In this document: in pieces, positions 1 through 8,161 of the stretch
Numbering within the stretch: the stretch's first letter is position 1
How the letters are laid out: each line of letters begins with the position of its first letter
NCBI GenBank assembly: GCA_025964615.1
Contig: JAOPYM010000182.1
Coordinates: 1-38,394, forward strand
DNA: 38,394 bases
Source of the DNA: Actinomycetes bacterium
GTDB taxonomy: Bacteria > Actinomycetota > Actinomycetes > Streptosporangiales > Streptosporangiaceae
Direction of reading: 5' to 3'
The notes under the pieces: model-generated
Told to the model about the DNA's origin: nothing
The model's input: the letters and a program-made list of their open reading frames with translations, nothing else
The model's database searches: none
Translations under genes and position numbers: made by a program

Positions 1-560
1 TCCTCGGTGGCGTCCTCCATGGCCCGGGCGATCCCCACGTACCGCCCGGAGATCCCCAGCTCGTCGGAGAGTTCGAGCAGCCGGACCGTACGCGGGTCGC
101 GGATGTGCTGGGCGTGGTGGTACCCGGGCATCCGCTCGCGGCGCTCCCGCATCTCCGCCACGATCTTCGCCGCGGCCTCCTCGTCGGACAGACCATCCTG
201 CGCGGCGCGGGCGGCGACCCCGAGGAACATCTCGGCGGGCCGGTCGGCCGTGCCGTGCAGTTTGCCGATGGTGGCGACGCCGGCGGCGACGGCCGCGTTG
301 AGCTCGGCGCCGCCGGAGGTGGCGAACCGGACCGTGGCCGACGACGGCGACATGGCGTGCTCGGCCATGCTGACCATGATGGCGTCGGTCATCCGGCCGA
401 CCGCAGGGGCCGGGAGCTCGCCGCGCAGGACCAGGTGGAAGTGCTCGGCGAAGGAGATGTTGCCGGTCAGTTCATTGACGTCATAGCCGCGGATGACGAT
501 GCGGTCCCGGTTCTTCCACGCGATCCCGGTCTCCCAGGCGAATGGCTTTTTCTCGGTCAC
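1..560 (-). CDS. citrate synthase-like protein, probable citryl-CoA lyase (C-terminus beyond window)
   Basis: The start is a GTG at 560-558 that overlaps the TGA of the upstream CoA-transferase gene (GTGA), so the two are translationally coupled. About 186 codons are visible; the C-terminus lies outside the window. The N-terminal part reads RGYDVNELTGNISFAEHFHL followed by a GELP segment, which is the opening pattern of the citrate synthase fold. A later GKLHGTADRPAEMFLG block and a DPRT after a His-rich segment (PGYHHAQHIRDPR) correspond to the CoA/oxaloacetate-site regions of that fold. Short family members without the large N-terminal domain are usually annotated citryl-CoA lyase, which cleaves an acyl-CoA tricarboxylate. 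Neighbouring CoA-transferase subunits would supply the CoA ester. The true substrate is not visible from sequence. Confidence 0.75.
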   Translation of the reverse strand, partial: MTEKKPFAWETGIAWKNRDRIVIRGYDVNELTGNISFAEHFHLVLRGELPAPAVGRMTDAIMVSMAEHAMSPSSATVRFATSGGAELNAAVAAGVATIGKLHGTADRPAEMFLGVAARAAQDGLSDEEAAAKIVAEMRERRERMPGYHHAQHIRDPRTVRLLELSDELGISGRYVGIARAMEDATE

Positions 561-1309
561 TGATTCTTCCTTTCCGGGAAGTACACGCATGCGGGGTCGA
601 GAACCTCGCGGAGCAGTTTCAGTTCCGCGGCCGAAGGCGGCATGACCGTGCCGAGCGTCTCGGCGGCCTCCGGTGTGAATCCGGTGTTATTCCGTACGGC
701 ATCCAGCGTGGCCCCGGGCATCAGCCCGGTCACCCGCAACGCGGAGTCGGTGGCCTCCATGACGCACAGGTCGGTGATGACCTTGACCTTCAGCGCCGGC
801 AGCCCGGCCTTCGCACGGTGGCCGGGACCGTCCAGGAACCCTGGGCTCGTCACGTAGTCGCACCGCTGCGGGAACCGGCGCCGCTCGTGGTCGGTGAGGA
901 TCACCACGGTCGCGCAGTGGCTGGCGATGTCGTTGGCCCCGCCGCTGCCCGGCAGCCGCTTGCCCGCCACCCAGGTGGAGTTGATGTTGGCATACCGGTC
1001 GATCTGCGCGCCGCCGAGGAATCCCGTCTGCACGAGACCGCGCTGCACGAGACCGCCGAGCGCCTCGAACAGGGATCCGTGCCTGGACGCCCCGTTCATC
1101 AGCCTGGGGTCGACGACGGAGATCGGTGTCGGTACGACCCGGGGGAACACCACCCCGGACTCGATCACCAGCCGGGCCTGCGGCGCGTGGGTGCGCTGGG
1201 CGAACGTGGCGGCGAGCAGCGGCAGCCCGGTGCCGACGATGACGACGTCGCCGTCGCGGATCTGCCGCGCCCCCTCCACCACCAGGATCTCGCGGGGCAG
1301 GGCCCTCAC
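557..1309 (-). CDS. CoA-transferase family I, beta subunit
   Basis: This 250-residue protein resembles the beta subunit of class I CoA-transferases of the glutaconate/IpdB type. It carries the segment RLVIESGVVFP, where the Glu is the expected acyl-accepting residue, and the conserved LPGSGGANDIAS glycine-rich stretch that shapes the CoA site. A later VITDLCVME segment is also typical. It would transfer CoA between an acyl-CoA donor and a carboxylic acid, in the cytosol, as a heterodimer with the adjacent alpha subunit. Its ATG overlaps the alpha-subunit stop (ATGA at 1309-1306) and its own stop overlaps the next gene, so the three are clearly one operon. The family call is firm; the acid it activates is unknown. 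Confidence 0.88.
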   Translation of the reverse strand: MRALPREILVVEGARQIRDGDVVIVGTGLPLLAATFAQRTHAPQARLVIESGVVFPRVVPTPISVVDPRLMNGASRHGSLFEALGGLVQRGLVQTGFLGGAQIDRYANINSTWVAGKRLPGSGGANDIASHCATVVILTDHERRRFPQRCDYVTSPGFLDGPGHRAKAGLPALKVKVITDLCVMEATDSALRVTGLMPGATLDAVRNNTGFTPEAAETLGTVMPPSAAELKLLREVLDPACVYFPERKNQ

Positions 1310-2214
1310 AGCATGCTCCTCATCGAGGAGGACATGGCAAGACGGCGTACGGCGTCCGGGTCGCGCAGGTCGAGGTAGTCGTCGAACCGCTCCGGTTCCA
1401 GGACGTACCGCCGGATCCAGTGGTCGAACTCGGCGCCGCCTGCGCGGGCGACCGCCTGGTAGGCCTTGATCTCATCCTCGGCGAAGTCGTAGCGCCGGTA
1501 GGCCGAGGTGGGGTACGCCCCGTACGGCTGGTGGACGACGGCCGAGACGTACGCCTCGGAGATCGTCACCCGTTCGGGCCGTTCACCGAGCGAGCCCGGC
1601 GGCACGATCTCCTCCGCGGAGATGATCGTCGCCCGGGAGGCCCGGACCATGTCGACCTCGTGGCTGGTCACGCCCTCGATGACGGCGTTGCCCAGCGGGT
1701 CGGCCTGGTGCACGTGGATGAGCGAGACGTCCGGGGTGAGCGCGCGCATCAGCACGATCGGCTGCCCGTCGAAGTCCATGAGCCGCGCGATGTCCAGGTC
1801 GATGAGCCCGCGCAGCACGTCGGTGCCGAGCAGGCTCCGGGTCGGCATGAACGGCACTCCGATCGCCCCGGCCGCGAATCGGGTGGCCATGGCCAGGTGG
1901 CTGTGGTCCCGTACCTCGATCGAGCCGGCCTCGGCGGCCCGCCGCCACGCGAACAGCGTCCCGTACCGCTCCAGGTTGCCCGACCCGTGCTCGGTCCTGG
2001 CGACCAGGCCGCAGGCCACCAGGATGTCCAGCGGCACCGACAGGTTGCAGCCCACGACGGCCAGGTCCCCGAGGCCCTGGCGGGCCACCTCGTGCACCAG
2101 CGCCATCGGGCATCGGTTGATGTTCTGCCCGCCCATCCCGACGACCGCCCCCGGCGTGACGAACCGGGCGACCGCCTCAGCGGCGGTCACCAACTTATGC
2201 ACGCCGACCGCCAT
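1306..2214 (-). CDS. CoA-transferase family I, alpha subunit
   Basis: About 302 residues. The N-terminal region contains VTPGAVVGMGGQNINRCP, the glycine-rich opening of CoA-transferase alpha subunits, then GSGNLERYGTLFAWRRAAEA and MPTRSLLGTDVL, typical of the glutaconate CoA-transferase A/IpdA group. A VHQADPLGNAVIEG block follows. It pairs with the beta subunit encoded immediately downstream. The start is chosen at ATG 2214, which overlaps the end of the aldehyde dehydrogenase by 28 nt; a GTG at 2202 is a reasonable alternative and would shorten the overlap. Further upstream in-frame codons are shadows of the dehydrogenase. The substrate is unknown; the neighbouring lyase suggests a branched di- or tricarboxylate (inference). 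Confidence 0.87.
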   Translation of the reverse strand: MAVGVHKLVTAAEAVARFVTPGAVVGMGGQNINRCPMALVHEVARQGLGDLAVVGCNLSVPLDILVACGLVARTEHGSGNLERYGTLFAWRRAAEAGSIEVRDHSHLAMATRFAAGAIGVPFMPTRSLLGTDVLRGLIDLDIARLMDFDGQPIVLMRALTPDVSLIHVHQADPLGNAVIEGVTSHEVDMVRASRATIISAEEIVPPGSLGERPERVTISEAYVSAVVHQPYGAYPTSAYRRYDFAEDEIKAYQAVARAGGAEFDHWIRRYVLEPERFDDYLDLRDPDAVRRLAMSSSMRSML

Positions 2215-3620
2215 TCGGTGTAGAAGTCCCAGACCTGCGGGGAGCACTCGGGCGGGCCGAACTGGGAGAGCTTGGAACCCATGTGGGGCAGGTGGGCGTA
2301 CGCCCCGACACCGGGCCGGTTGACGTGCAGCATGCCCGCCTCGAACCGGTCGAGCGCCTCGAAGGCCTTCGCCATGTCGGAGGTGAAGATGGTCCCGGAC
2401 ATGCCGTACCGGACCGAGTTGGAGATCCGCATGGCGTCGTCGAAGCCGTCGCAGTCGACCACCGAGAGCACTGGGCCGAAGATCTCCTCCTGGGCGATCT
2501 CGGAGTCCCAGGGCACGTCCCGCAGCACAGTCGGCTGCACGTAGTACCCCTGCGGAAGGGCCGCCCTGTAACCGCCGCAGGCGACCTTGGCCCCGGTCTC
2601 CTGGGCCCGGGTGATCGCCGAAAGGCAGGCGTCGAGCCGCTGCTCGTTGACCACCGGGCAGACATCGAGGCCGGGCCGCAGCGCTGAGACCGCCTCGACC
2701 AGCTTGGCGAGGAACACTTCCTTGACCCGGATGTCCACGACGACGCGGGAGGTGGCCGAGCAGCGCTGCCCGGCCTGCCCGAACGCACCGAACACGGCGG
2801 CCCTGACGGCCTTGTCCAGGTCGGCGTCCGCAAGGACCAGGACGGCGTTCTTGCCGCCCAGCTCCAGCTGGGAGCGCATCAGCCGGGGAGCGCCACCTTC
2901 GTGGATCTTCAGACCGACCGGCAGGGAACCGGTGAAGCTGATCCCCGCCACCTGCGGATTGGCGACCAGCGCCTCACCGGCGGCGATGTCGCCCTGCACC
3001 AGGTTGAGCACTCCGGCCGGCACGCCCGCGTCGGCGAACACCTCGGTGAGCAGCGCCGCCGACAGCGGGGTGAACGGTGAGGGCTTGAACACCGCCGTAC
3101 AGCCCGACAGCAGGGCGGGCGCGACCTTCCACATCGGGATGGCCAGCGGGAAGTTCCAGGGTGTGATCAGCCCGACGACGCCGAGCGGCGTGCGGAAGGT
3201 GTACGAGAGGGTGCGCGGTTCCTCGGCCGGGGTGGTGACCCCGTTCAGCCGGCGGGCCTCACCTGCGGTGAAGTCGATGATCGCGAGGGCCCGCTTGACC
3301 TCGCCGCGCGCCTCCGGCAGCAGCTTTCCCTGCTCGCGGTTGATCGCACGGGCGAAGTCCTCGGCCCGTTCCTCGATCAGCCGCTCGGCCGTACGGAGGA
3401 ATTCGGCTCTCTTGACGGGCCCCAGTGCCTTCCATGCGGGAAAGGCCTCGGCGGCGGCGCCGACTGCGTTGTCGACGTCCGGGCCGCCCGATTCGGCGAA
3501 ATCCCCGACGTGGTCGGAGACGTCGGCCGGATTGATGTTCGGCCTGGTCCGGCCGCTCTCCGGGACACGCCACTCGCCACCGATGAAATTCTGGGTATAG
3601 CGAACCGAAATGGCCGCCAT
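2187..3620 (-). CDS. NAD(P)-dependent aldehyde dehydrogenase
   Basis: About 477 residues, the normal length for the ALDH superfamily. The catalytic landmarks are all present: TPWNFPLAIPMWK with the oxyanion Asn, LELGGKNAVLV with the general-base Glu, GQAGQRCSATSR with the nucleophilic Cys, and QEEIFGPVLS near the C-terminus. The C-terminal end (FYTEWRSACISW) recalls alpha-ketoglutarate semialdehyde and succinate-semialdehyde dehydrogenases, but the aldehyde cannot be assigned. I place the start at ATG 3620, preceded by a GAGAGG ribosome site; the open frame extends further upstream but loses ALDH similarity and is Arg/Pro-rich. It heads the leftward operon with the CoA-transferase and lyase, suggesting oxidation of a semialdehyde to an acid that is then CoA-activated (inference). 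Confidence 0.92.
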   Translation of the reverse strand: MAAISVRYTQNFIGGEWRVPESGRTRPNINPADVSDHVGDFAESGGPDVDNAVGAAAEAFPAWKALGPVKRAEFLRTAERLIEERAEDFARAINREQGKLLPEARGEVKRALAIIDFTAGEARRLNGVTTPAEEPRTLSYTFRTPLGVVGLITPWNFPLAIPMWKVAPALLSGCTAVFKPSPFTPLSAALLTEVFADAGVPAGVLNLVQGDIAAGEALVANPQVAGISFTGSLPVGLKIHEGGAPRLMRSQLELGGKNAVLVLADADLDKAVRAAVFGAFGQAGQRCSATSRVVVDIRVKEVFLAKLVEAVSALRPGLDVCPVVNEQRLDACLSAITRAQETGAKVACGGYRAALPQGYYVQPTVLRDVPWDSEIAQEEIFGPVLSVVDCDGFDDAMRISNSVRYGMSGTIFTSDMAKAFEALDRFEAGMLHVNRPGVGAYAHLPHMGSKLSQFGPPECSPQVWDFYTEWRSACISW

Positions 3621-3781
3621 GACAATCCTCTCGGTCGAAAGTCTCAGCTCCGCCAAGCTTCGCGTCAGGACGGCACACCCACAAGCTGGGAAAAGGCGAT
3701 GCCGCCGATAACGAAGAGCTATATGCGGAGCCGCCCTGGGAGGCCACATGCGGGGGGCCTGGGTCTCGCAGGCTGGCCGTC

Positions 3782-3808
3782 GAACGGGACGAACGGGACG
3801 AACGGGAC
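3782..3808. repeat. three tandem copies of GAACGGGAC
   Basis: Three perfect consecutive copies of the 9-mer GAACGGGAC lie in the divergent intergenic region, 160-190 nt upstream of the aldehyde dehydrogenase start. The unit length is a multiple of three, which keeps an upstream reading frame open and explains a misleading N-terminal extension. It may be a slippage product or a set of direct binding sites. Confidence 0.8.
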
Positions 3809-3877
3809 GCCGCCGGGCCGGGGCCCGCGCAGGGCTCACCCTGCCGCCGACCTGCGGAGAGCGCCACGCACGCTCAT

Positions 3878-3925
3878 CCTATGGCCCCGATAGGAAACCG
3901 TTATGGTCTGATATCTTGCCATAGG
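3878..3925. promoter_or_regulatory. nested palindromes, candidate shared operator of two divergent operons
   Basis: Within 48 nt there are two adjoining palindromes. The first is CCTAT-N7-ATAGG (3878-3894). The second is TATGG-N3-GATATC-N3-CCATA (3902-3923), centred on a perfect GATATC. In addition CCTATGGC (3878-3885) and GCCATAGG (3918-3925) are exact inverted copies of each other. The block lies between the leftward dehydrogenase operon and the rightward ABC importer operon in a 483-nt gap that otherwise holds only a tandem 9-mer. A dimeric repressor or activator binding both sites could coordinate uptake and catabolism. No regulator gene is visible nearby. Confidence 0.5.
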
Positions 3926-4103
3926 CGCACAACGTGGGATCGTCTGAACGCGAGAAAAGGTTGTCCCCTACCCCCCGCTACACGATGTCACGCCAAAGCC
4001 GGGAACAAACCCCAAATATTAATCTGGATGTCACTTTAGCGCAATCCGGCAGCCGCCCGGTATTGACCTACTTTGCCCCGACCCTCATGAAGGAGCATGC
4101 GAA

Positions 4104-5240
4104 GTGAAACGAACGATCACCCAGCTGGGCATCGGTGCCGCGGTCGCCGCGGTGGCCCTCACGGGATGCAGCTCTTCGAGCAGCAGCACCTCGGGGCCCG
4201 ACCCCAAGTCGGCGAAGGCCACCTCGGTCGCCGACTTCGGCGGTCTCGACAAACTCGTCGCAGCGGCCAAGAAAGAGGGCAAGCTGCACGTCATCACGCT
4301 GCCCCGCGACTGGGCGAACTACGGCCCGATCATGGACGCCTTCACCCAGAAGTACGGGATCAAGATCGAGAGCGAGAACCCGGACGGTTCCAGCCAGGAC
4401 GAGATCACCGCGATCACCAGCCGCAAGGCCTCCGACCGCGCCCCCGACGTCGTCGACGTCGGTCTCTCCTTCGCCAACCAGGGTGCCACGCAGGGCCTCT
4501 TCGCGCCGTACAAGGTCGCGACCTGGAGCACCATCCCGGACGCGCAGAAGGAGCCCAGCGGGCAGTACTACAACGACTACGGCGGCCTGATCTCGATCGG
4601 CTGCGACACCGGGAAGGTCAAGGTCTGCCCGACCAGCTTCGCCGACCTGGCCAAGCCGATCTACAAGAAGCAGGTCGCGATCCGCGGCAACCCCGCCCAG
4701 TCCAACACCGCGCTCAGCGGCGTGTACGCGGCGGCGCTGGCCAACAAGGGCACGCTCGACAACATCCAGCCCGGCATCGACTTCTTCGCCGCGCTGAAGA
4801 AGTCCGGGAACTTCGTGCCGGTCGAGGGCAAGGAGGCCACCGTCGAGACCGGTGAGACCCCGATCCTCATCGACTGGGACTACAAGAACCTCGGCTACAC
4901 CTCGGCGCTCGCCAAGAAGAGCATCACGTACAAGACCATCGTGCCGAGCGACGCGGCCTTCTCCGGCTTCTACAACCAGGCCATCAACAAGTGGGCGGCG
5001 CACCCGGCCGCAGCCCGGCTCTGGGAGGAGTTCCTCTACAGCGACGAGGGCCAGAACTTCTGGCTCAAGGGCTTCGCCCACCCGGTCCGGCTGGACGCGA
5101 TGAAGACCGCGGGCACGGCCGACCCGGCGGCGCTCGCGCTGCTGCCCGCCTCGTCCGGTGGGGCCACCGCGCCCAGCCAGGCGCAGATCGACGCGGCCAA
5201 CAAGACCGTCACGGCCGGCTGGCCCAAGGCCACGTCCTAG
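4104..5240 (+). CDS. ABC importer substrate-binding lipoprotein
   Basis: 378 residues. The N-terminus has a lipoprotein signal peptide: Lys-Arg charge, hydrophobic stretch, then the lipobox LTGC followed by a serine run, so it should be anchored outside the membrane by the acylated Cys near residue 22. The mature part resembles the extracellular solute-binding family that includes iron, polyamine and 2-aminoethylphosphonate binders (for example the DVVDVGLSFANQG segment). The GTG start at 4104 is supported by AAGGAG eight nucleotides upstream. It is the first gene of a tight transporter operon (3-nt gap to the permease). The ligand is not predictable; divergence from a CoA-transferase/aldehyde dehydrogenase cluster suggests an organic acid or amino-acid-like compound (inference). 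Confidence 0.88.
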   Translation: MKRTITQLGIGAAVAAVALTGCSSSSSSTSGPDPKSAKATSVADFGGLDKLVAAAKKEGKLHVITLPRDWANYGPIMDAFTQKYGIKIESENPDGSSQDEITAITSRKASDRAPDVVDVGLSFANQGATQGLFAPYKVATWSTIPDAQKEPSGQYYNDYGGLISIGCDTGKVKVCPTSFADLAKPIYKKQVAIRGNPAQSNTALSGVYAAALANKGTLDNIQPGIDFFAALKKSGNFVPVEGKEATVETGETPILIDWDYKNLGYTSALAKKSITYKTIVPSDAAFSGFYNQAINKWAAHPAAARLWEEFLYSDEGQNFWLKGFAHPVRLDAMKTAGTADPAALALLPASSGGATAPSQAQIDAANKTVTAGWPKATS

Positions 5241-5243
5241 CCC

Positions 5244-6146
5244 ATGGCGACTGTCCTCCCCACGGGTCTCGACGCCGGCCTCACCGGCGTCGAGGCCCCC
5301 GCGCCGTCGGCCCGCCGCCGCGGGTTCGCCTGGCTCGCGGTCGCGCCCTTCTTCCTCTACATGGCGGTCTTCTTCGCCGTCCCCGTCCTGATGCTCGTCC
5401 TCGGTGCCTTCCAGTCCGGCGGCGCGCACTCCTCCTACACCCTCGACACCCTGCGGCAGGCCAACGAGGGACCCTCGCTCAACGCGCTCCTGGGCAGTGT
5501 CCGGCTGTCGGCGGGCACCGCGGTCGTCGGCGCTCTCGGCGGCGTCGGTGTGGCGCAGCTGATCATCCACACCCGGGCGCTGAAGCGCATCGTGCTGACG
5601 GCCTCGGGCGTGCTCGCCAACTTCGGCGGGGTGCCGCTGGCGTTCATGTTCATCGCCACGCTGGGCAACGCCGGGTTCGTGACCGTGAAGCTGCATCTCG
5701 GTGACACGGGGTTCACCCTCTACAGCTTCTGGGGCCTGGCCCTGATCTACCTGTACTTCCTGATCCCGCTGATGGTGCTGGTGGTATTGCCGGCCCTGGA
5801 GGGACTGCGGGTGCAGTGGCACGAGGCGGCCACCAACCTGGGTGCCTCACGCTGGCAGTACTGGCGCCACATCGGCGGCCCGGTGCTGCTGCCGTCGGTA
5901 CTCGGCGGTTTCGTGCTGCTGTTCGGCAGTGCGTTCTCGGCGTTCGCGACCGCGCGGGCCGCGATGGGGGCCAGCTCGGTCCCGCTGGTCACGCTCTACA
6001 TCGCCAACAACCTGTCCAGCAACGTGTCGACCAACGGGCAGAACATCGCGTTCGCGCTGAGCGTGGACATGATCGTCGTGGCCGGTCTGGTGATGGCCGT
6101 CTACCTGCCCCTGCAGCGGAGGACGACCCGATGGCTCAACCAGTGA
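5244..6146 (+). CDS. ABC importer permease subunit 1
   Basis: 300 residues with about six hydrophobic segments, the first (WLAVAPFFLYMAVFFAVPVL) close to the N-terminus. The cytoplasmic coupling loop EAATNLGASRWQYWRHIGG fits the EAA motif (E-A-A-N3-G) of binding-protein-dependent permeases of the polyamine/iron/phosphonate type. It should pair with the second permease to form the membrane channel and dock the ATPase. The ATG start is three bases after the binding-protein stop, and its 3' end overlaps the next permease gene by 16 nt, indicating strong co-translation. Confidence 0.9.
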   Translation: MATVLPTGLDAGLTGVEAPAPSARRRGFAWLAVAPFFLYMAVFFAVPVLMLVLGAFQSGGAHSSYTLDTLRQANEGPSLNALLGSVRLSAGTAVVGALGGVGVAQLIIHTRALKRIVLTASGVLANFGGVPLAFMFIATLGNAGFVTVKLHLGDTGFTLYSFWGLALIYLYFLIPLMVLVVLPALEGLRVQWHEAATNLGASRWQYWRHIGGPVLLPSVLGGFVLLFGSAFSAFATARAAMGASSVPLVTLYIANNLSSNVSTNGQNIAFALSVDMIVVAGLVMAVYLPLQRRTTRWLNQ

Positions 6147-6946
6147 CGGCGCGGCTCGGCCGGGGAGCCGCGTGGGCGGCGTTCGCCGCGTACTTCCTCG
6201 TCCCGATGGGCGCGTCGATCTACTTCACGCTGTTCGACCGCGACAACCACTTCAGCGCGACGCCCTACACCGGGCTGTTCCAGGCCAGCGGTTTCGTGCC
6301 GGCGCTGCAGATGTCGGTCGAGATGGGCGTACTGACCGTCGTCGTGCTGCTGGCGCTGCTGCTGCCCGCGATGGTCACCATCCAGCTGTCCATGCCGAGG
6401 CTGCGGCCGATCGTGGAGACGCTCTGCACGATGCCGCTGGTCATTCCGCCGATCGCCTTCGTGGCCGGGATCATCGCGCTGCAGACCAGGCTGTCGGACG
6501 CCGACCCGTACGGCCCGCTCTCGCAGCTGGTCAACAACCAGCTCATGCAGACCGGCCTGCCGCTGCTCCTGGTGTTCTCCTACGTCGTGCTGGCGCTGCC
6601 GTTCGCCTACCGTGCGCTGGACGCGGGGCTGCGGCTGCTGCCGCTGCGCACCCTGGTGGACGCGGCCCGCGGGCTCGGCGCCTCCTGGCCGACGGTGCTG
6701 CTCCGGGTGATCATGCCGAACCTGCGCACCGCCATCCTGAACGCCGCGATCCTGACGCTGGCCCTGGTACTCGGCGAGTTCACCCTCGCCACGCTGCTCG
6801 GATTCACTCCCTTCCCGGTCTGGATCGTGACCTCCGGCGGCGATCACGCCCAGCAGTCGACCGCCGCCTCGATCGTGAGCCTGCTGGTCACCTGGGGTGG
6901 CCTCCTCATCCTGTCCGTATTCGGTGACCGGCGGAGGACCGCCTGA
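6131..6946 (+). CDS. ABC importer permease subunit 2
   Basis: 271 residues with several membrane segments, beginning with an in-out helix around FAAYFLVPMGASIYFTLF. The coupling motif is DAARGLGASWPTVLLRVIMP (Asp replacing the first Glu of the EAA loop, which is common). The start is ATG 6131, inside the end of the first permease gene; longer open frames upstream are shadows of that gene. It is the second half of the heterodimeric channel. The stop TGA at 6944-6946 touches an ATG that is an alternative, weaker start for the ATPase gene. Confidence 0.9.
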   Translation: MAQPVTARLGRGAAWAAFAAYFLVPMGASIYFTLFDRDNHFSATPYTGLFQASGFVPALQMSVEMGVLTVVVLLALLLPAMVTIQLSMPRLRPIVETLCTMPLVIPPIAFVAGIIALQTRLSDADPYGPLSQLVNNQLMQTGLPLLLVFSYVVLALPFAYRALDAGLRLLPLRTLVDAARGLGASWPTVLLRVIMPNLRTAILNAAILTLALVLGEFTLATLLGFTPFPVWIVTSGGDHAQQSTAASIVSLLVTWGGLLILSVFGDRRRTA

Positions 6947-6956
6947 TGCCGTCCGT

Positions 6957-6963
6957 AAAGGAG
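6957..6963 (+). promoter_or_regulatory. strong ribosome binding site fixing the ATPase start
   Basis: AAAGGAG lies nine nucleotides before GTG 6973. This argues for initiation at the GTG and against the ATG at 6946 that overlaps the preceding stop codon. Confidence 0.6.
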
Positions 6964-6972
6964 AACACCATC

Positions 6973-8025
6973 GTGACCACAGCTGCCGCCGTGGAACTGC
7001 GCGGCCTGCGCAAGTCGTACGGCGAGGTGGTCGCGCTCGCGAACCTGGACCTGTCCATCGAGCCCGGCGAGCTGATCGCGCTGCTCGGCCCGTCCGGCTG
7101 CGGCAAGACCACCGCGCTGCGCACCCTCGCCGGCTTCGAGACGACCGACGAGGGCAAGGTCCTGGTAGACGGCGACGACATCACCCGGCTGCCCGCCAAC
7201 AAACGCGACATGGGCATGGTCTTCCAGGCCTACAGCCTGTTCCCCAACATGACGGTGCTCGACAATGTCTCCTTCGGGCTGCGGATCCGCAAGGCGAACT
7301 CCGCGGAGCGGACCCGGCGCGCCACCGAACTCCTGGAGCTGGTCGGGCTGCCCGAGCACGCGGCCCGCTTCCCGCACCAGCTCTCCGGTGGCCAGCAGCA
7401 GCGGATCGCGCTGGCCAGGGCGCTGGCGATCCAGCCGCGCGTGCTGCTGCTGGACGAGCCGCTGTCCGCCCTGGACGCGCTGGTACGGGTGCAGCTGCGC
7501 GATGAGATCAGGCGGGTGCAGACCGAGCTGGGCATCACCACCCTGTTCGTCACCCACGACCAGTCGGAGGCGCTGTCGATCGCCGACCGGGTCGGCGTGA
7601 TGTACCAGGGCAAACTGGAGCAGCTCGCGGCACCGGCGGAGCTGTACTCGCGGCCCGCCACCGCGTTCGTCGCCGAATTCGTCGGCACGATGAACCGGCT
7701 CCCCGGGCTGATGAACGGCGGCACGGTGACGGTCGCGGGCCGGAGCCTGCCGGTCGACGGTACGGCCCCCGCCTCGGGTTCCGAGGTGGATGTGCTGGTA
7801 CGGCCCGAGGCGATCACTTTGCGGCCCGCCGAGGACGGCGGGGGCCTGATCATCGCCACCACCTTCCTGGGCTCGGTGACCCGGGTCCGCGCCCGCCTCG
7901 CCGACGGCATCGAGGTATCCGCCGACCTTCCCAGTCACCAGGCCTCCGCCCTCACCGCCGGCACCCACGTAACCCTCGAACTCGACGAGCAACCCGTCCT
8001 CGTCGCCGCCCCCCTCCCCCGTTGA
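6973..8025 (+). CDS. ABC importer ATP-binding subunit
   Basis: About 350 residues from GTG 6973. The nucleotide-binding domain has Walker A GPSGCGKTT, a Q-loop at MVFQAYSLFPNMTV, the signature LSGGQQQRIALARAL, Walker B LLLDEPLSALD and the switch His in FVTHDQSEA. The remaining ~110 residues form a TOBE-like C-terminal domain, as in PotA/FbpC-type ATPases, often used for regulation. It powers the importer encoded by the three preceding genes. The final codons CGT TGA are supplied by the outer arm of a family A inverted repeat, so the 3' end of the gene and the repeat overlap. Confidence 0.93.
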   Translation: MTTAAAVELRGLRKSYGEVVALANLDLSIEPGELIALLGPSGCGKTTALRTLAGFETTDEGKVLVDGDDITRLPANKRDMGMVFQAYSLFPNMTVLDNVSFGLRIRKANSAERTRRATELLELVGLPEHAARFPHQLSGGQQQRIALARALAIQPRVLLLDEPLSALDALVRVQLRDEIRRVQTELGITTLFVTHDQSEALSIADRVGVMYQGKLEQLAAPAELYSRPATAFVAEFVGTMNRLPGLMNGGTVTVAGRSLPVDGTAPASGSEVDVLVRPEAITLRPAEDGGGLIIATTFLGSVTRVRARLADGIEVSADLPSHQASALTAGTHVTLELDEQPVLVAAPLPR

Positions 8026-8084
8026 CTCGTGGCGTTTACCGCACAGTTGAGGCGAGCGGTGCGGGAAACGCCACGACTCAACGG
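8019..8084. repeat. family A inverted repeat, copy 1
   Basis: Left arm 8019-8044 and right arm 8058-8084 pair with each other over most of their length; the right arm contains the core GGTGCGGGAAACGCC and the left arm its complement with one change (TTTACC in place of TTTCCC). The left arm supplies the last Arg codon and TGA stop of the ATPase gene. RNA from either strand would form a long hairpin, so it could act as a terminator, although no T-run follows. Confidence 0.85.
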
Positions 8085-8161
8085 GCTCACTTGCGCTCAA
8101 CGTGACGAGAGCCACAATATGAAGACTTTTCACCTTTAGCTCGGTCTGGCAGGCTGGACGC

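Noticed and set aside
3621-3839. N-terminal extension of the aldehyde dehydrogenase
   Set aside because: It includes the tandem 9-mer and Arg/Pro-rich sequence, has no family similarity, and a good ribosome site precedes ATG 3620.
4060-4085. TTGACC near 4060 as -35 of the importer operon
   Set aside because: The matching -10 position would fall on the ribosome site of the first gene, so the fit is poor.
4068-5822. A 584-codon open frame on the minus strand
   Set aside because: It is antisense to the binding protein and permease genes and lacks any domain; the composition is that of a shadow frame.
8019-8084. CRISPR-like repeats
   Set aside because: The palindromic repeats are dispersed kilobases apart with no regular spacers and no cas genes.
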